In this document: piece after piece, positions 45,277-52,579 of the stretch
Layout: every line of letters begins with the position of its first letter
Numbering within the stretch: the stretch's first letter is position 1
NCBI RefSeq assembly: GCF_009651005.1
Contig: NZ_WHVW01000005.1
Location: forward strand, 124,001 to 188,000
Direction of reading: 5' to 3'
Origin: Sporosarcina obsidiansis
GTDB lineage: Bacteria > Bacillota > Bacilli > Bacillales_A > Planococcaceae
DNA length: 64,000 nt
Notes under the pieces: generated by a model
The model's input: the letters and a program-made list of their open reading frames with translations, nothing else
Told to the model about the DNA's origin: nothing
Database searches by the model: none
Program-made: the position numbers and the translations under genes

Positions 45277-46347
45277 TTATTGTGAGATTAACTTAGACCA
45301 ACGTTCCGTCCATTCAGCTTTATTCTCATTAATTGTGTTCCAATCTAATTTAATTAGGCTATCCATAACCTCTTCTCCATGAGGAATGACTTCAGCTAAA
45401 TCTACTGAAATTTTCACGTCTTTATTCGTGGGTGAGAATCCTGTTTTTTCTGCAAAAGCTTTTTGAACTTCAGGACGCAATGAATAATTAATAAACTCAT
45501 TTGCTAGTTCGGAGTTCTTAGTACCTTTTACAACTTGCATATTAATGAAAATTGCCATTCCTCCTTCTTCAGGTATAGAAAAACCAATTGGTTGTCCTTG
45601 CTTACTAAAGTTAAAAGCATACCCCGAGTCATATGGAGCAATTACGACCTCTTCTTGAGCAAAAAGATTTCCTAAATCAGGAGTCGTTCCCACAATCGAT
45701 GACGCATGTGGTAATAAAGTTTCAATGCTAGAAAATCCAGGATCAATATTATCTTCGTTGCCCTCATTTAGTAAAGCGTTCATTACTAGGAATTGTAGAC
45801 CAAATGTATTTGAAATATCGATTACTCCAACATTTCCTTTGTACTCTTCTTTCCATAAATCTTTCCAACTTGTAGGAACGTCTTTAACAAGATCTATATT
45901 GTATAAAATGCCTAAAGCGTCAAATGCCATAGCGGGACCATACCCCTCTTCCAAGACAGCGCTTTCATAGATACCAGAAATATTTTTAACAATGCTAGAA
46001 TCTATTTCTTCTACTAATTCTTCATTGATTGCCTGTATTTCTTGACCACCCGAAAATTGCACTACATCAATCTCAGGGCTACCCTTTTGGGCCTTGATTC
46101 TAGCAAGTGCATCTGCAGAATATAGCGTAACAACTTCTACTTCCGCATTAAATTCTTCTTCAAACGGTTTTACTAACACTTCCATTTGCGCAGCCTCATA
46201 ATCTCCGCCAAATGATGAAACCACTAGTTTTCGCTTTTCACTTGCTTCATTTGAAGAGTTTCCTTCTTCTTTATCATCTTTACTACACGCCGCTAAGATC
46301 AACATACTTGCCATCATTAGCATTAATAATCTAGATATTTTTTTCAT
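45277..46347 (-). CDS. ABC transporter solute-binding lipoprotein, PotD/spermidine-like
   Basis: A 356-residue family 1 binding protein with signal and lipobox ILAACS (Cys21), then KLVVSSFGGDYEAAQMEVLV and YGPAMAFDALGILYNIDLV. The mature domain resembles PotD and other polyamine or opine binding proteins. The ATG at 46347 follows GGGGGAT; the longer frame would start inside the previous gene. This is the transporter's normal receptor. Confidence 0.9.
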   Translation of the reverse strand: MKKISRLLMLMMASMLILAACSKDDKEEGNSSNEASEKRKLVVSSFGGDYEAAQMEVLVKPFEEEFNAEVEVVTLYSADALARIKAQKGSPEIDVVQFSGGQEIQAINEELVEEIDSSIVKNISGIYESAVLEEGYGPAMAFDALGILYNIDLVKDVPTSWKDLWKEEYKGNVGVIDISNTFGLQFLVMNALLNEGNEDNIDPGFSSIETLLPHASSIVGTTPDLGNLFAQEEVVIAPYDSGYAFNFSKQGQPIGFSIPEEGGMAIFINMQVVKGTKNSELANEFINYSLRPEVQKAFAEKTGFSPTNKDVKISVDLAEVIPHGEEVMDSLIKLDWNTINENKAEWTERWSKLISQ

Positions 46348-46348
46348 C

Positions 46349-47119
46349 TTAATCCCCCATAATTGTTTTATTAGTAGTTGCCTTATCAATTAACCAATTA
46401 AAAATGAGTTTTGCATGTTCGCTTTCTTGATACATCATTTCTGGATGCCATTGTACAGCCATAATATCTTCCCTATCTTGAAATGTAATGACTTCCACAA
46501 TACCGTCTTTTGCACATCCAACAATCTCCAGATTTCCACCCAAATGCTTTATTGATTGGTGGTGGATACTATTTACTTTAACTGTATTTCCCAATAAAGA
46601 GGAAACAAAATGTTCTTTCTTTAAATCAACATCATGAACAGGTTGGGATTGATTAGTTAAGGTTAAATGATCTATCTTGGTTGATAATTCAGTCTTAATA
46701 TCTTTATGCAAAGTTCCATTTTGAACTATATTTAATAGTTGCATTCCCCTACAAACGAGTAATATCGGAATTTCCATATCGAGAGCTTGTTTTAATAATT
46801 CTATTTCGTATTCATCTCTTTCCACAGAAATATCCTGATATTGTTGATCTTCTTGTTCTGTTTCATAATATCTCGGATGGATATCTTCCCCTCCAGCCAA
46901 AATCAATGCATCAATTGATTCCAATTGTTCTTTAATAAATTTTTTAGGAACAATTGGCATCAAAGCTGGTAACGCTTTCGAATTTAGGATAGATTCTACA
47001 AAGTCATAGCTAAACATTGTAAACTGTTGCCCTGGAACACCTTTTATCCATCCATCTTTATTCTCTTCAGAAGAGACAAAATATCCTGTCACTCCTACTT
47101 TTATTAATGTGTTCCTCAT
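46349..47119 (-). CDS. Gamma-glutamyl-GABA hydrolase family protein (PuuD-like, class I glutamine amidotransferase)
   Basis: A 256-residue Peptidase_C26 protein with catalytic Cys123 in LLVCRGMQ, and His225 and Glu227 in QWHPE; ILAGGEDIHPRYY is the oxyanion region. PuuD removes glutamate from gamma-glutamyl-GABA in the glutamylated putrescine pathway. In this operon no PuuA (ligase) or PuuB (oxidase) gene is seen, so the substrate may differ or the other steps lie elsewhere. Confidence 0.9.
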   Translation of the reverse strand: MRNTLIKVGVTGYFVSSEENKDGWIKGVPGQQFTMFSYDFVESILNSKALPALMPIVPKKFIKEQLESIDALILAGGEDIHPRYYETEQEDQQYQDISVERDEYEIELLKQALDMEIPILLVCRGMQLLNIVQNGTLHKDIKTELSTKIDHLTLTNQSQPVHDVDLKKEHFVSSLLGNTVKVNSIHHQSIKHLGGNLEIVGCAKDGIVEVITFQDREDIMAVQWHPEMMYQESEHAKLIFNWLIDKATTNKTIMGD

Positions 47120-47150
47120 TTATTCACCTCATTGAGCTCCAATAAGTGTT

Positions 47151-47870
47151 TTATAGTAATTCAAACAACTTAGAATTTGTAGTGTTAATATGAATTGCCA
47201 TACTCTTATATGCTTGTTCAGCATTACCGCTTTCAATTGCTTCTAAAAGCTGAATATGTTCCATATAACTTTTTTCATGAACTACATCATTAAACGGCAA
47301 TATATCTAACACAGGATTCACTTGCAATCTAATCATTCGAACGGCCTGTTCAAAGTATTGATTTTTCGAACATTTACCTAGCATTAAATGAAATTGCACA
47401 TCCAATGATCGAAATTCCTCACGATTTTTTTCCCTTTTCATTTCCTCATTAATAGAACTTAATATTTTCAATTCATTTTCAGAAATATTTTTTACAGCCA
47501 ATCGAGCAACTTCTGGTTCTATAACACTTCTATATTCAAATAGCTGTAAATACTTTTCTTTATCACTTAAAACTTTTGATCTTGTGCGTTCAATATTTTG
47601 TGTTGTAAGTGGAAGAATAAACGTTCCTCCTTTAGCACCTCTAATCTGTTCAATAAACCCCTCCTCTTTTAGCACTGCAATTGCCTCTCTCATCGTAATC
47701 CGACTCGTATTAAAAATCTTACAAAGTTCCCTCTCTGGAGGTAACTGCTCTCCAGGCAGTAATTCTTTTAAAACAATAGCTTCTTGTAATTGTTCGAAAA
47801 TATAGTTACTCAATTTCTTCGCCTCTATATTTTTGAACGTACCAACACTTTTCAATTGATCGTAAGACAT
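47151..47870 (-). CDS. FadR-type GntR-family regulator (FCD domain)
   Basis: A 239-residue repressor: residues 15-85 give a winged helix (LLPGEQLPPERELCKIFNTS, ITMREAIAVLKEEGFIEQ), the rest an FCD ligand domain with the metal-binding DVQFHLMLG and H-x(n)-EHIQLLEAIESGN pattern. The ATG at 47870 follows GAGGAGAGG. It is the first gene of the PuuD/ABC/ALDH operon and has a palindrome just upstream, so autoregulation is likely. Confidence 0.92.
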   Translation of the reverse strand: MSYDQLKSVGTFKNIEAKKLSNYIFEQLQEAIVLKELLPGEQLPPERELCKIFNTSRITMREAIAVLKEEGFIEQIRGAKGGTFILPLTTQNIERTRSKVLSDKEKYLQLFEYRSVIEPEVARLAVKNISENELKILSSINEEMKREKNREEFRSLDVQFHLMLGKCSKNQYFEQAVRMIRLQVNPVLDILPFNDVVHEKSYMEHIQLLEAIESGNAEQAYKSMAIHINTTNSKLFELL

Positions 47871-47884
47871 TATTTCCTCTCCTC

Positions 47885-47910
47885 TGGTATAAGGTCTAAA
47901 CCTTATACCA
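47885..47910. promoter_or_regulatory. Palindromic operator for the FadR-type regulator
   Basis: TGGTATAAGGT (47885-47895), spacer CTAA and ACCTTATACCA (47900-47910) form a perfect 11-bp inverted repeat 15 bases upstream of the regulator start. FCD/GntR regulators bind such sites (core TNGTNNNACNA in FadR-like members; here GGT-N4-ACC is central). Confidence 0.8.
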
Positions 47911-48344
47911 ATAATAAATCTTTCTTTTTTGAAATGCAATCATTTTCTGATATTTATTTTCGCATAAAAAATAACGTTTCTTTAGACCTATTAATATTGA
48001 ATATTGATGGAATATAAAAATAAATTATATTTACAAAAAATTGACGTTACAATCACTTGAAGCTTAATTTTGGTTGTTTGTCTGCTTCCTTTAAACTACT
48101 ATCCACAATTTAATCGCATCGCTTTTCTTTCATTTCATCTTATGAAAGTCATTCAAAAATTCGCAAGAGTAAAATACTTTATAAAACAAGTAATACTATT
48201 TCACAAGGATTCAAATGAATATCTCACACAAAAAACAAAAATTCCTCTTAGCGCTATTTCTAAAGAGTGATTCCTGTTGTATGAATCTAGCTATCATTAG
48301 TTCCTTTGATAATTCAAACGCTTCTTTCACAATAAATAAAAGAC
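47911..48344. other. AT-rich intergenic region upstream of the PuuD operon
   Basis: About 430 bases with no convincing gene; short plus-strand frames have no ribosome sites. The operon promoter probably lies in the right-hand (upstream) part next to the operator. Confidence 0.4.
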
Positions 48345-48382
48345 CTGCCAGAAAGAATTCCAGGCAAGCCTTTCATTGTATA
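48343..48382 (-). terminator. Terminator below the amidohydrolase pseudogene
   Basis: On the minus strand GGCTTGCC-TGG pairs with CTGGCAGGTC over an AATTCTTT loop, followed by TTTTATTT. Confidence 0.6.
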
Positions 48383-48415
48383 GATTGGATTTACTCAAGT
48401 TGACAGCATAAATCG

Positions 48416-49310
48416 TTAAACGGTAATATCTTTTAATTCGTAGACAATATTTCCATCACACATTGTAAATACAACTTTTGTATTTACAATGCTTTCGGGC
48501 TCAATTTCAAATAAGTTTTCATTCAAGACTATGATATCAGCTAATTTTCCTTCTTCTAATGTACCTACCTCATCTTCTCTAAAGCATCCGAAAGCCGGTG
48601 CATACGTATAAGCTTTTAAAGTTTCGGCAGTTGTTAACTTTTCATTTTCATTCCAACAGTGAACCATAGTACTGTCTTTTCGAGTTACAGCATGAAAAAT
48701 TTCTTTCATAAGTAAAACATGTACGACTGGAAAATCACTTCCTAGAGCTACTACAGCCCCTGCATCGAGAAACGCTTTATTTAAATAGGTGTTTTTGAAA
48801 CGTTTTGCGCCTAGTTTTTCAATATATACTTTTCGTTCCAATGCTGCCTAAGCGCTGCACTGTTTATCAAGCCATAATGACATTCTAAATGATTTAATAT
48901 GATTGGATGATCTGGAAAATATGCATCCAACAATTCTTTCGAAGGTAAAGAAAAATCTGCCCATTCCCCATTATCCTAGCCAAAACCGATAATCCACTCT
49001 TTATGTTGATGATGTTCCCACTCACTCTTTAGTGTTTGATTATATCATCGGTCGACTTGGTATGACTCAAATCAAAACTTTCTAATTGTAATGCACCAGG
49101 AAAGAGATGAAGGTGAAAATTATGAAAGCCTGGCATAATCAGTTGATCAACAAAATCATATATTTCTACAGATTCATCATTTGATACGTTTAACTCCTTT
49201 ACAGACGATGCAATTTTTATTATTGTGTTGTCTTCCACTAAAATAGCAGCTGGACCAGGGAATTCCCCCAATCCTGTAAACATATTATTACTTAACAACA
49301 CTTTCTTCAT
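48416..49310 (-). pseudogene. YtcJ-type amidohydrolase with frameshift, nonsense codon and internal deletion
   Basis: The ATG at 49310 opens a typical amidohydrolase N terminus (VLVEDNTIIKIASS-like, then LIMPGFHNFHLHLFPGAL with the HxH metal motif). The frame is lost at the AAACAC near 49032; in the next phase EWIIGFG is followed by TAG where Trp-Asp-Asn is expected, then LPSKELLDAYFPDHP. At about 48842 the sequence jumps to the C-terminal part (GAVVALGSDFPVV, then EGKLADIIVLNEN). Roughly 200 central residues, including catalytic ones, are missing compared with the ~530-residue family. Confidence 0.85.
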
Positions 49311-49522
49311 AATATCGGAAACGCTCTCACCATTTGCGCATAACAATACCCTGTTAAACAGAGTGCTAAGGCCGTAAAAATATAAGCAAGCGGCACTTTT
49401 CTGTTAGTAACTTCTGAAGCGATACCAAAGGTGGAAAAGATCGTAATTGGCGCCATTAATGATAGTCCAAAGACGATAAGTTATTTTCCTGTTAACCTTC
49501 TATTCAATTTCACTTCCGACAT
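49307..49522 (-). pseudogene. N-terminal fragment of an APC-family amino acid permease
   Basis: From an ATG at 49522 the frame reads MSEVKLNRRLTGK, TAA, LIVFGLSLMAPITIFSTFGIASE, IFTALALCLTGYCYAQMVRAFP and then stops at 49307-49309, overlapping the amidohydrolase start. MAPITIF and YAQMVRAFP are typical first helices of APC permeases. One internal nonsense codon is present and about 400 C-terminal residues are gone, so a deletion has joined the permease remnant to the amidohydrolase. Confidence 0.8.
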
Positions 49523-49542
49523 AAAATTCCCTCTACTCAATT

Positions 49543-49559
49543 TGACTGATCATCAGTCA
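49543..49559. promoter_or_regulatory. TetR-type operator upstream of the permease remnant
   Basis: TGACTGAT-C-ATCAGTCA is a perfect 8-bp inverted repeat about 20 bases before the permease start. Its size and symmetry suit a TetR/AcrR-family dimer. No such regulator gene is in the window. Confidence 0.6.
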
Positions 49560-50040
49560 CAAGATCATAATATATTCTCCCGTAAATAAGTTTATTTTAA
49601 GAGAAATATACATCTCATGACTGACTTTCATTGATATTATTTTTTATCAATACATTTTTCTAAAAAACTCAAAACAGTTTTATAATAATTCTGTTCCTTA
49701 TTTTATATTAGTTTTTAATAGGCATAAGTTCATTAAAATGCTAGTTTAACAAATATTATTAACTCTGCATTCTGTGCATCTATCTCATCATGTGTCGGTG
49801 AATCATTAATATACAGCTTTGATCAACTGTGCGATTTTCTCATCGCTGTCGTCAAGTAAATCCACGTTTCAATTAATTACTTGCATAATCTCTTTGACCA
49901 CAAATTATGCAATCTCTGACATCATCCAAAATTAGGTACCAAAATATAAGTAACATGTTCCTGAAGCTATACCTGCCACTTCGACAATTCTCTGGTTTTA
50001 AGAATAACAATAGTCGTTAAAGTGCTATGAATATGCGCAT
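49560..50040. other. Intergenic stretch without recognised content
   Basis: About 480 AT-rich bases between the permease remnant and the SMR genes. No intact frame with a ribosome site, RNA gene or clear repeat was seen. Confidence 0.4.
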
Positions 50041-50042
50041 AT

Positions 50043-50070
50043 AAAAAAGAGCAAGAAATTTTTCTTACTC
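50043..50070 (-). terminator. Terminator of the SMR operon
   Basis: On the minus strand GAGTAAGAAA pairs with TTTCTTGCTC (one G-U pair) and is followed by six T residues, 12 bases below the SMR stop. Confidence 0.75.
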
Positions 50071-50081
50071 CTAGTTCTTCG

Positions 50082-50396
50082 CTATGAAATGTATTTTAAT
50101 CCTGAAACGCCTATTATAATTACAATTACCGCCACAATTCTTCCCCTGCTTTTCGATTCTCCAAAAAATATCATATTTATAACAACTGCAGCTGCAGTTC
50201 CAATACCAATCCACACTGCATATGCAGTACTCACTTGCAGATAGTCAAATGAGGCATACAGAAAATAAAATGCTCCACTAAATCCTGTTGCTAACCAAAT
50301 AGCATGTTTAACTTTTTTCGTTGTACTAAATTTTTTTAATCCTATCACGCCAAAGGTTTCAAAAACTGCTGCTAACAGAACATATGCCCATCCCAT
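50082..50396 (-). CDS. SMR-family efflux subunit (second of pair)
   Basis: A 104-residue, four-helix small multidrug resistance protein. The conserved first-helix Glu is E13 (VFETFGVIGLKKF) and the AYAVWIGIGTAAAVVI motif is in helix 3. Adjacent SMR genes usually make obligate heterodimers (EbrAB, YkkCD types); either drugs or guanidinium may be exported. It starts one base after the partner gene's stop. Confidence 0.9.
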   Translation of the reverse strand: MGWAYVLLAAVFETFGVIGLKKFSTTKKVKHAIWLATGFSGAFYFLYASFDYLQVSTAYAVWIGIGTAAAVVINMIFFGESKSRGRIVAVIVIIIGVSGLKYIS

Positions 50397-50744
50397 TTAT
50401 AACGCTCCTTTCTGAATCTTTTTTTCGGCTACCGTATCAGCAATATTTAACATAATTACTCCGACAATGATTATACAAATAAATACAACTTTAATTGTTG
50501 TAAATGTTTCATTGAATAAATAAATATCCATTAATGATGTTCCTACCGTTCCTGCAGCTGCAAATATTGCATACACAGTACCTGTCGGTAAACCTTCACA
50601 CGCTTTAGCAAGCAACCAGAAATCTACTACAATGAGTGGAATGATTAAAGCCCAGTGCCACCAATCGCTCGCAACATTAAATCCAAAAATCCACAATAGC
50701 TCGCATAAACTCGTCAACCCAACATATATCCAAGATTTATTCAT
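50397..50744 (-). CDS. SMR-family efflux subunit (first of pair)
   Basis: A 115-residue four-helix SMR protein with E14 in helix 1 (LTSLCELLWIFGFN) and GTVYAIFAAAGTVGTSLMD in helix 3. The W at helix 1 and the LPTGTVYA sequence resemble the YkkC side of paired SMRs. TTAGGAGG precedes the ATG. No ykkC-type guanidine riboswitch was recognised upstream, which argues against the guanidinium subtype. Confidence 0.9.
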   Translation of the reverse strand: MNKSWIYVGLTSLCELLWIFGFNVASDWWHWALIIPLIVVDFWLLAKACEGLPTGTVYAIFAAAGTVGTSLMDIYLFNETFTTIKVVFICIIIVGVIMLNIADTVAEKKIQKGAL

Positions 50745-50777
50745 ATGTTACCTCCTAAATTTACTACCAGCTTCAAA

Positions 50778-50796
50778 ATGAATGACGTTCATTCAT
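50778..50796. promoter_or_regulatory. TetR-type operator upstream of the SMR pair
   Basis: ATGAATGA-CGT-TCATTCAT is a perfect 8-bp inverted repeat 34 bases before the first SMR start. TGAATGA/TCATTCA arms are common for TetR/AcrR-family repressors of efflux genes. The regulator is not adjacent. Confidence 0.7.
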
Positions 50797-50819
50797 AATT
50801 TAACATAAATAGTTATTAA

Positions 50820-51170
50820 AATCAAACTTATATTTTTATCCTGGCCATTAGAGGGCATTTTTATGTATTAAACATCATTAGGCTCGCTCTCATGAAAGAA
50901 CCGATGTTACCTACATATTGTTTGTTTTATGCTTTTACATTCAAAAATAATTTCTCAAAATTGCTAAGTAGTTCTTCTCGCCCGTGCACAGGCTCATCAT
51001 TTTACAAAAATATTCAGCAAAGCAAACATCGTAATATGAAATCTATTCGACAACATTACAACTTTGATAAACTTTCTATTAAACGGTAAGCAGTATTAAA
51101 CCGTTGCTGTCAGAGCATAGTCTTACATTATAGACAATAGAGTAATGTCCACTGTCAAATAATTTTTTTT
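50820..51170. other. Intergenic stretch left of the element junction
   Basis: About 350 bases with no supported gene. A 65-codon plus-strand frame at 50892 lacks a ribosome site and has no recognisable composition. Confidence 0.35.
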
Positions 51171-51176
51171 AGTATA

Positions 51177-51232
51177 AGGTATCTGTGCGTTAAACTATTG
51201 TGTTTGTTTAAACATTCATGTACGTTTTTACA
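51177..51232. repeat. Dispersed intergenic repeat, copy
   Basis: AGGTATCTGTGCGTTAAAC, TATTGTGTTTGTTTAAACAT and CATGTACGTTTT match head, middle and tail of the copies at 12851, 13878, 18071 and 19827. It lies on the chromosomal side of the element junction. Confidence 0.6.
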
Positions 51233-51238
51233 TTCAAT

Positions 51239-51276
51239 TAAAAAACGTCAACCCCTTAAAGGAGTTGACGCTTTTC
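51239..51276 (-). terminator. Terminator of the displaced groEL 3' end
   Basis: On the minus strand GCGTCAACTCC pairs with GGGGTTGACGT over TTTAA and is followed by T6. It lies 20 bases after the displaced groEL stop codon, as expected for the original groEL terminator. Confidence 0.85.
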
Positions 51277-51296
51277 AAATTCACCAGGCTGGCAGA

Positions 51297-51314
51297 TTAC
51301 ATCATGCCGCCCAT
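51297..51314 (-). other. groEL: Displaced groEL 3' end, att-site core
   Basis: On the minus strand ATGGGCGGCATGATGTAA encodes Met-Gly-Gly-Met-Met-stop, the characteristic GroEL C terminus, with no groEL body to its right. With the terminator directly downstream, this is best read as the original groEL tail cut off by an element that entered at the gene's 3' end. The intact groEL, restored by the element's own att copy, should then lie beyond the right edge on the minus strand. The identity rests on six codons plus context. Confidence 0.6.
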
Positions 51315-51382
51315 TGAATTGCACATTTCGTACCATTTCATACACCTTTCAAACCGTTGATAAACTGCGATTTGAAACATTT

Positions 51383-51470
51383 GTGTTTCAATAGCTTGCG
51401 CTTAATCTCATTTCATTGTTGCCCAATTGTTGCCCTACTTTTATGAATGAACCCTGACTTGACCTATTAT
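51383..51470 (-). pseudogene. Possible C-terminal remnant of an integrase
   Basis: On the minus strand a frame ends SSQGSFIKVGQQLGNNEM and then LSASY with a TGA near 51383. Endings with GQQLGNN are common in phage tyrosine integrases, and two direct copies of ATTGTTGCCC (51415-51438) could be integrase arm sites. It lies within 100 bases of the groEL att core, where an integrase gene would be expected. The rest of the gene is absent here, so the evidence is limited. Confidence 0.35.
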
Positions 51471-51516
51471 AATATTAAAAGTCACGCCAGCTTTGATATA
51501 ACTTTTAATTAGCGAA

Positions 51517-52362
51517 TCAATGGGCTTTTATATTAGAGATAAAATCATCTAATTGCATCATTAGTAACGCTAATGCCGGTTTTGAATTTTCGCTAATCAT
51601 ATGTTCATATTCAGCTTGCAGAAACTCTAAGATTTTTATAAATGTTAAACCATAAATTGAAATTGCTAAATTGAGTAGTTGCCTATCCAATTCAATATCC
51701 GTACTAGCAAGAGTTAATATATAAGCCTGGTCAATAGTTGTGCCTTCAATTGGCTTTTTATATACTCCGAGACTACTTATGTCAGAGTGTTCATACTTAC
51801 TTGCCAAATCATAATATTCGGCATACATACCAAACAAAGTAACATCGACCAATGCCAGATTTCGAATAGTTAGAAGACGTGTGTCTGCATTTCCCTTCCC
51901 ATCTATTAAACCTAGGTTAATAAGATCGGTTTTGAAATTTTCAATTTTTAAATTGACTTCTTCACGCGTCATAGGATTGGTGACCTCAGTATTTTCAAAC
52001 CAGTTATTCCTTAAGACTAATTTATAATTATTCAACTTTTTTATAGCAGCCTTTATAGGTTGGGCTTTATAATCCTGGTACCTTTTTTGTACATCTCCAT
52101 GCGATAAATAATTTATCAGCATTCCATTATTAAGCATTGAACGAAAAATTATTACTGCCTCTTCCGCATGTCCATTCTCCAATAACACCAACAGACTTTC
52201 AAATAAATTAGTCTGCTTGGCATACAAAACATAAATCTCAGAAACATGTTCACTTCCAGGAACAATAATACGCGCCTGCCCCTCTAAGAGTAAATGCTCA
52301 GAAACGATATCTATAATATCTTTACACCAAGCAACAATGCTTTCTTTATTCATTTCATGCAT
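51517..52362 (-). CDS. DUF5677-type protein (HEPN-like), element cargo
   Basis: A 281-residue all-helical protein. The segment KQTNLFESLLVLLENGHAEEAVIIFRSMLNNGM matches in style the DUF5677 core (given here in two parts: KQTNLFESLLVLLENGH and AEEAVIIFRSMLNN), and ASKYEHSDISSLG near residue 190 holds the conserved KxxH-like motif. Proteins of this type occur in defence islands and may be related to HEPN nucleases, but activity is unproven. It is the gene closest to the element junction and follows the SIR2 gene. Confidence 0.7.
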   Translation of the reverse strand: MHEMNKESIVAWCKDIIDIVSEHLLLEGQARIIVPGSEHVSEIYVLYAKQTNLFESLLVLLENGHAEEAVIIFRSMLNNGMLINYLSHGDVQKRYQDYKAQPIKAAIKKLNNYKLVLRNNWFENTEVTNPMTREEVNLKIENFKTDLINLGLIDGKGNADTRLLTIRNLALVDVTLFGMYAEYYDLASKYEHSDISSLGVYKKPIEGTTIDQAYILTLASTDIELDRQLLNLAISIYGLTFIKILEFLQAEYEHMISENSKPALALLMMQLDDFISNIKAH

Positions 52363-52526
52363 ATGAGAAATCCCCCTCTTTTTAAAAGTTTACAAAGTAA
52401 ATATAAAATGTTCTGAATATTCCTATTAATAGTTGACATTGAACTGACAGCGATGAGATAGCCAAATTTCATTGACACAAAATCATATGTTTTATACAAT
52501 GAACATATAATCTACAGCTTCAACAG

Positions 52527-52579
52527 AGAGGTAGTGGCAATCACTCAAAGTGATTAGACACTACCTCTTCTGTTTTTTT
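52527..52579 (+). terminator. Long hairpin overlapping the SIR2 gene 3' end
   Basis: AGAGGTAGTG-ATCACT pairs with AGTGAT-CACTACCTCT, and on the plus strand T7 follows. On the minus strand it covers the last SIR2 codons but has no T-run, so it may separate the SIR2 and DUF5677 transcripts by processing or stop antisense transcription. Confidence 0.6.

Noticed and set aside
50397-50800. Guanidine (ykkC) riboswitch before the SMR pair
   Set aside because: The leader is short and contains a TetR-type palindrome, with none of the conserved ykkC aptamer blocks.
50892-51089. 65-codon plus-strand frame
   Set aside because: No ribosome site or recognisable domain, low-complexity Ser/Lys composition, in a gap near the element boundary.
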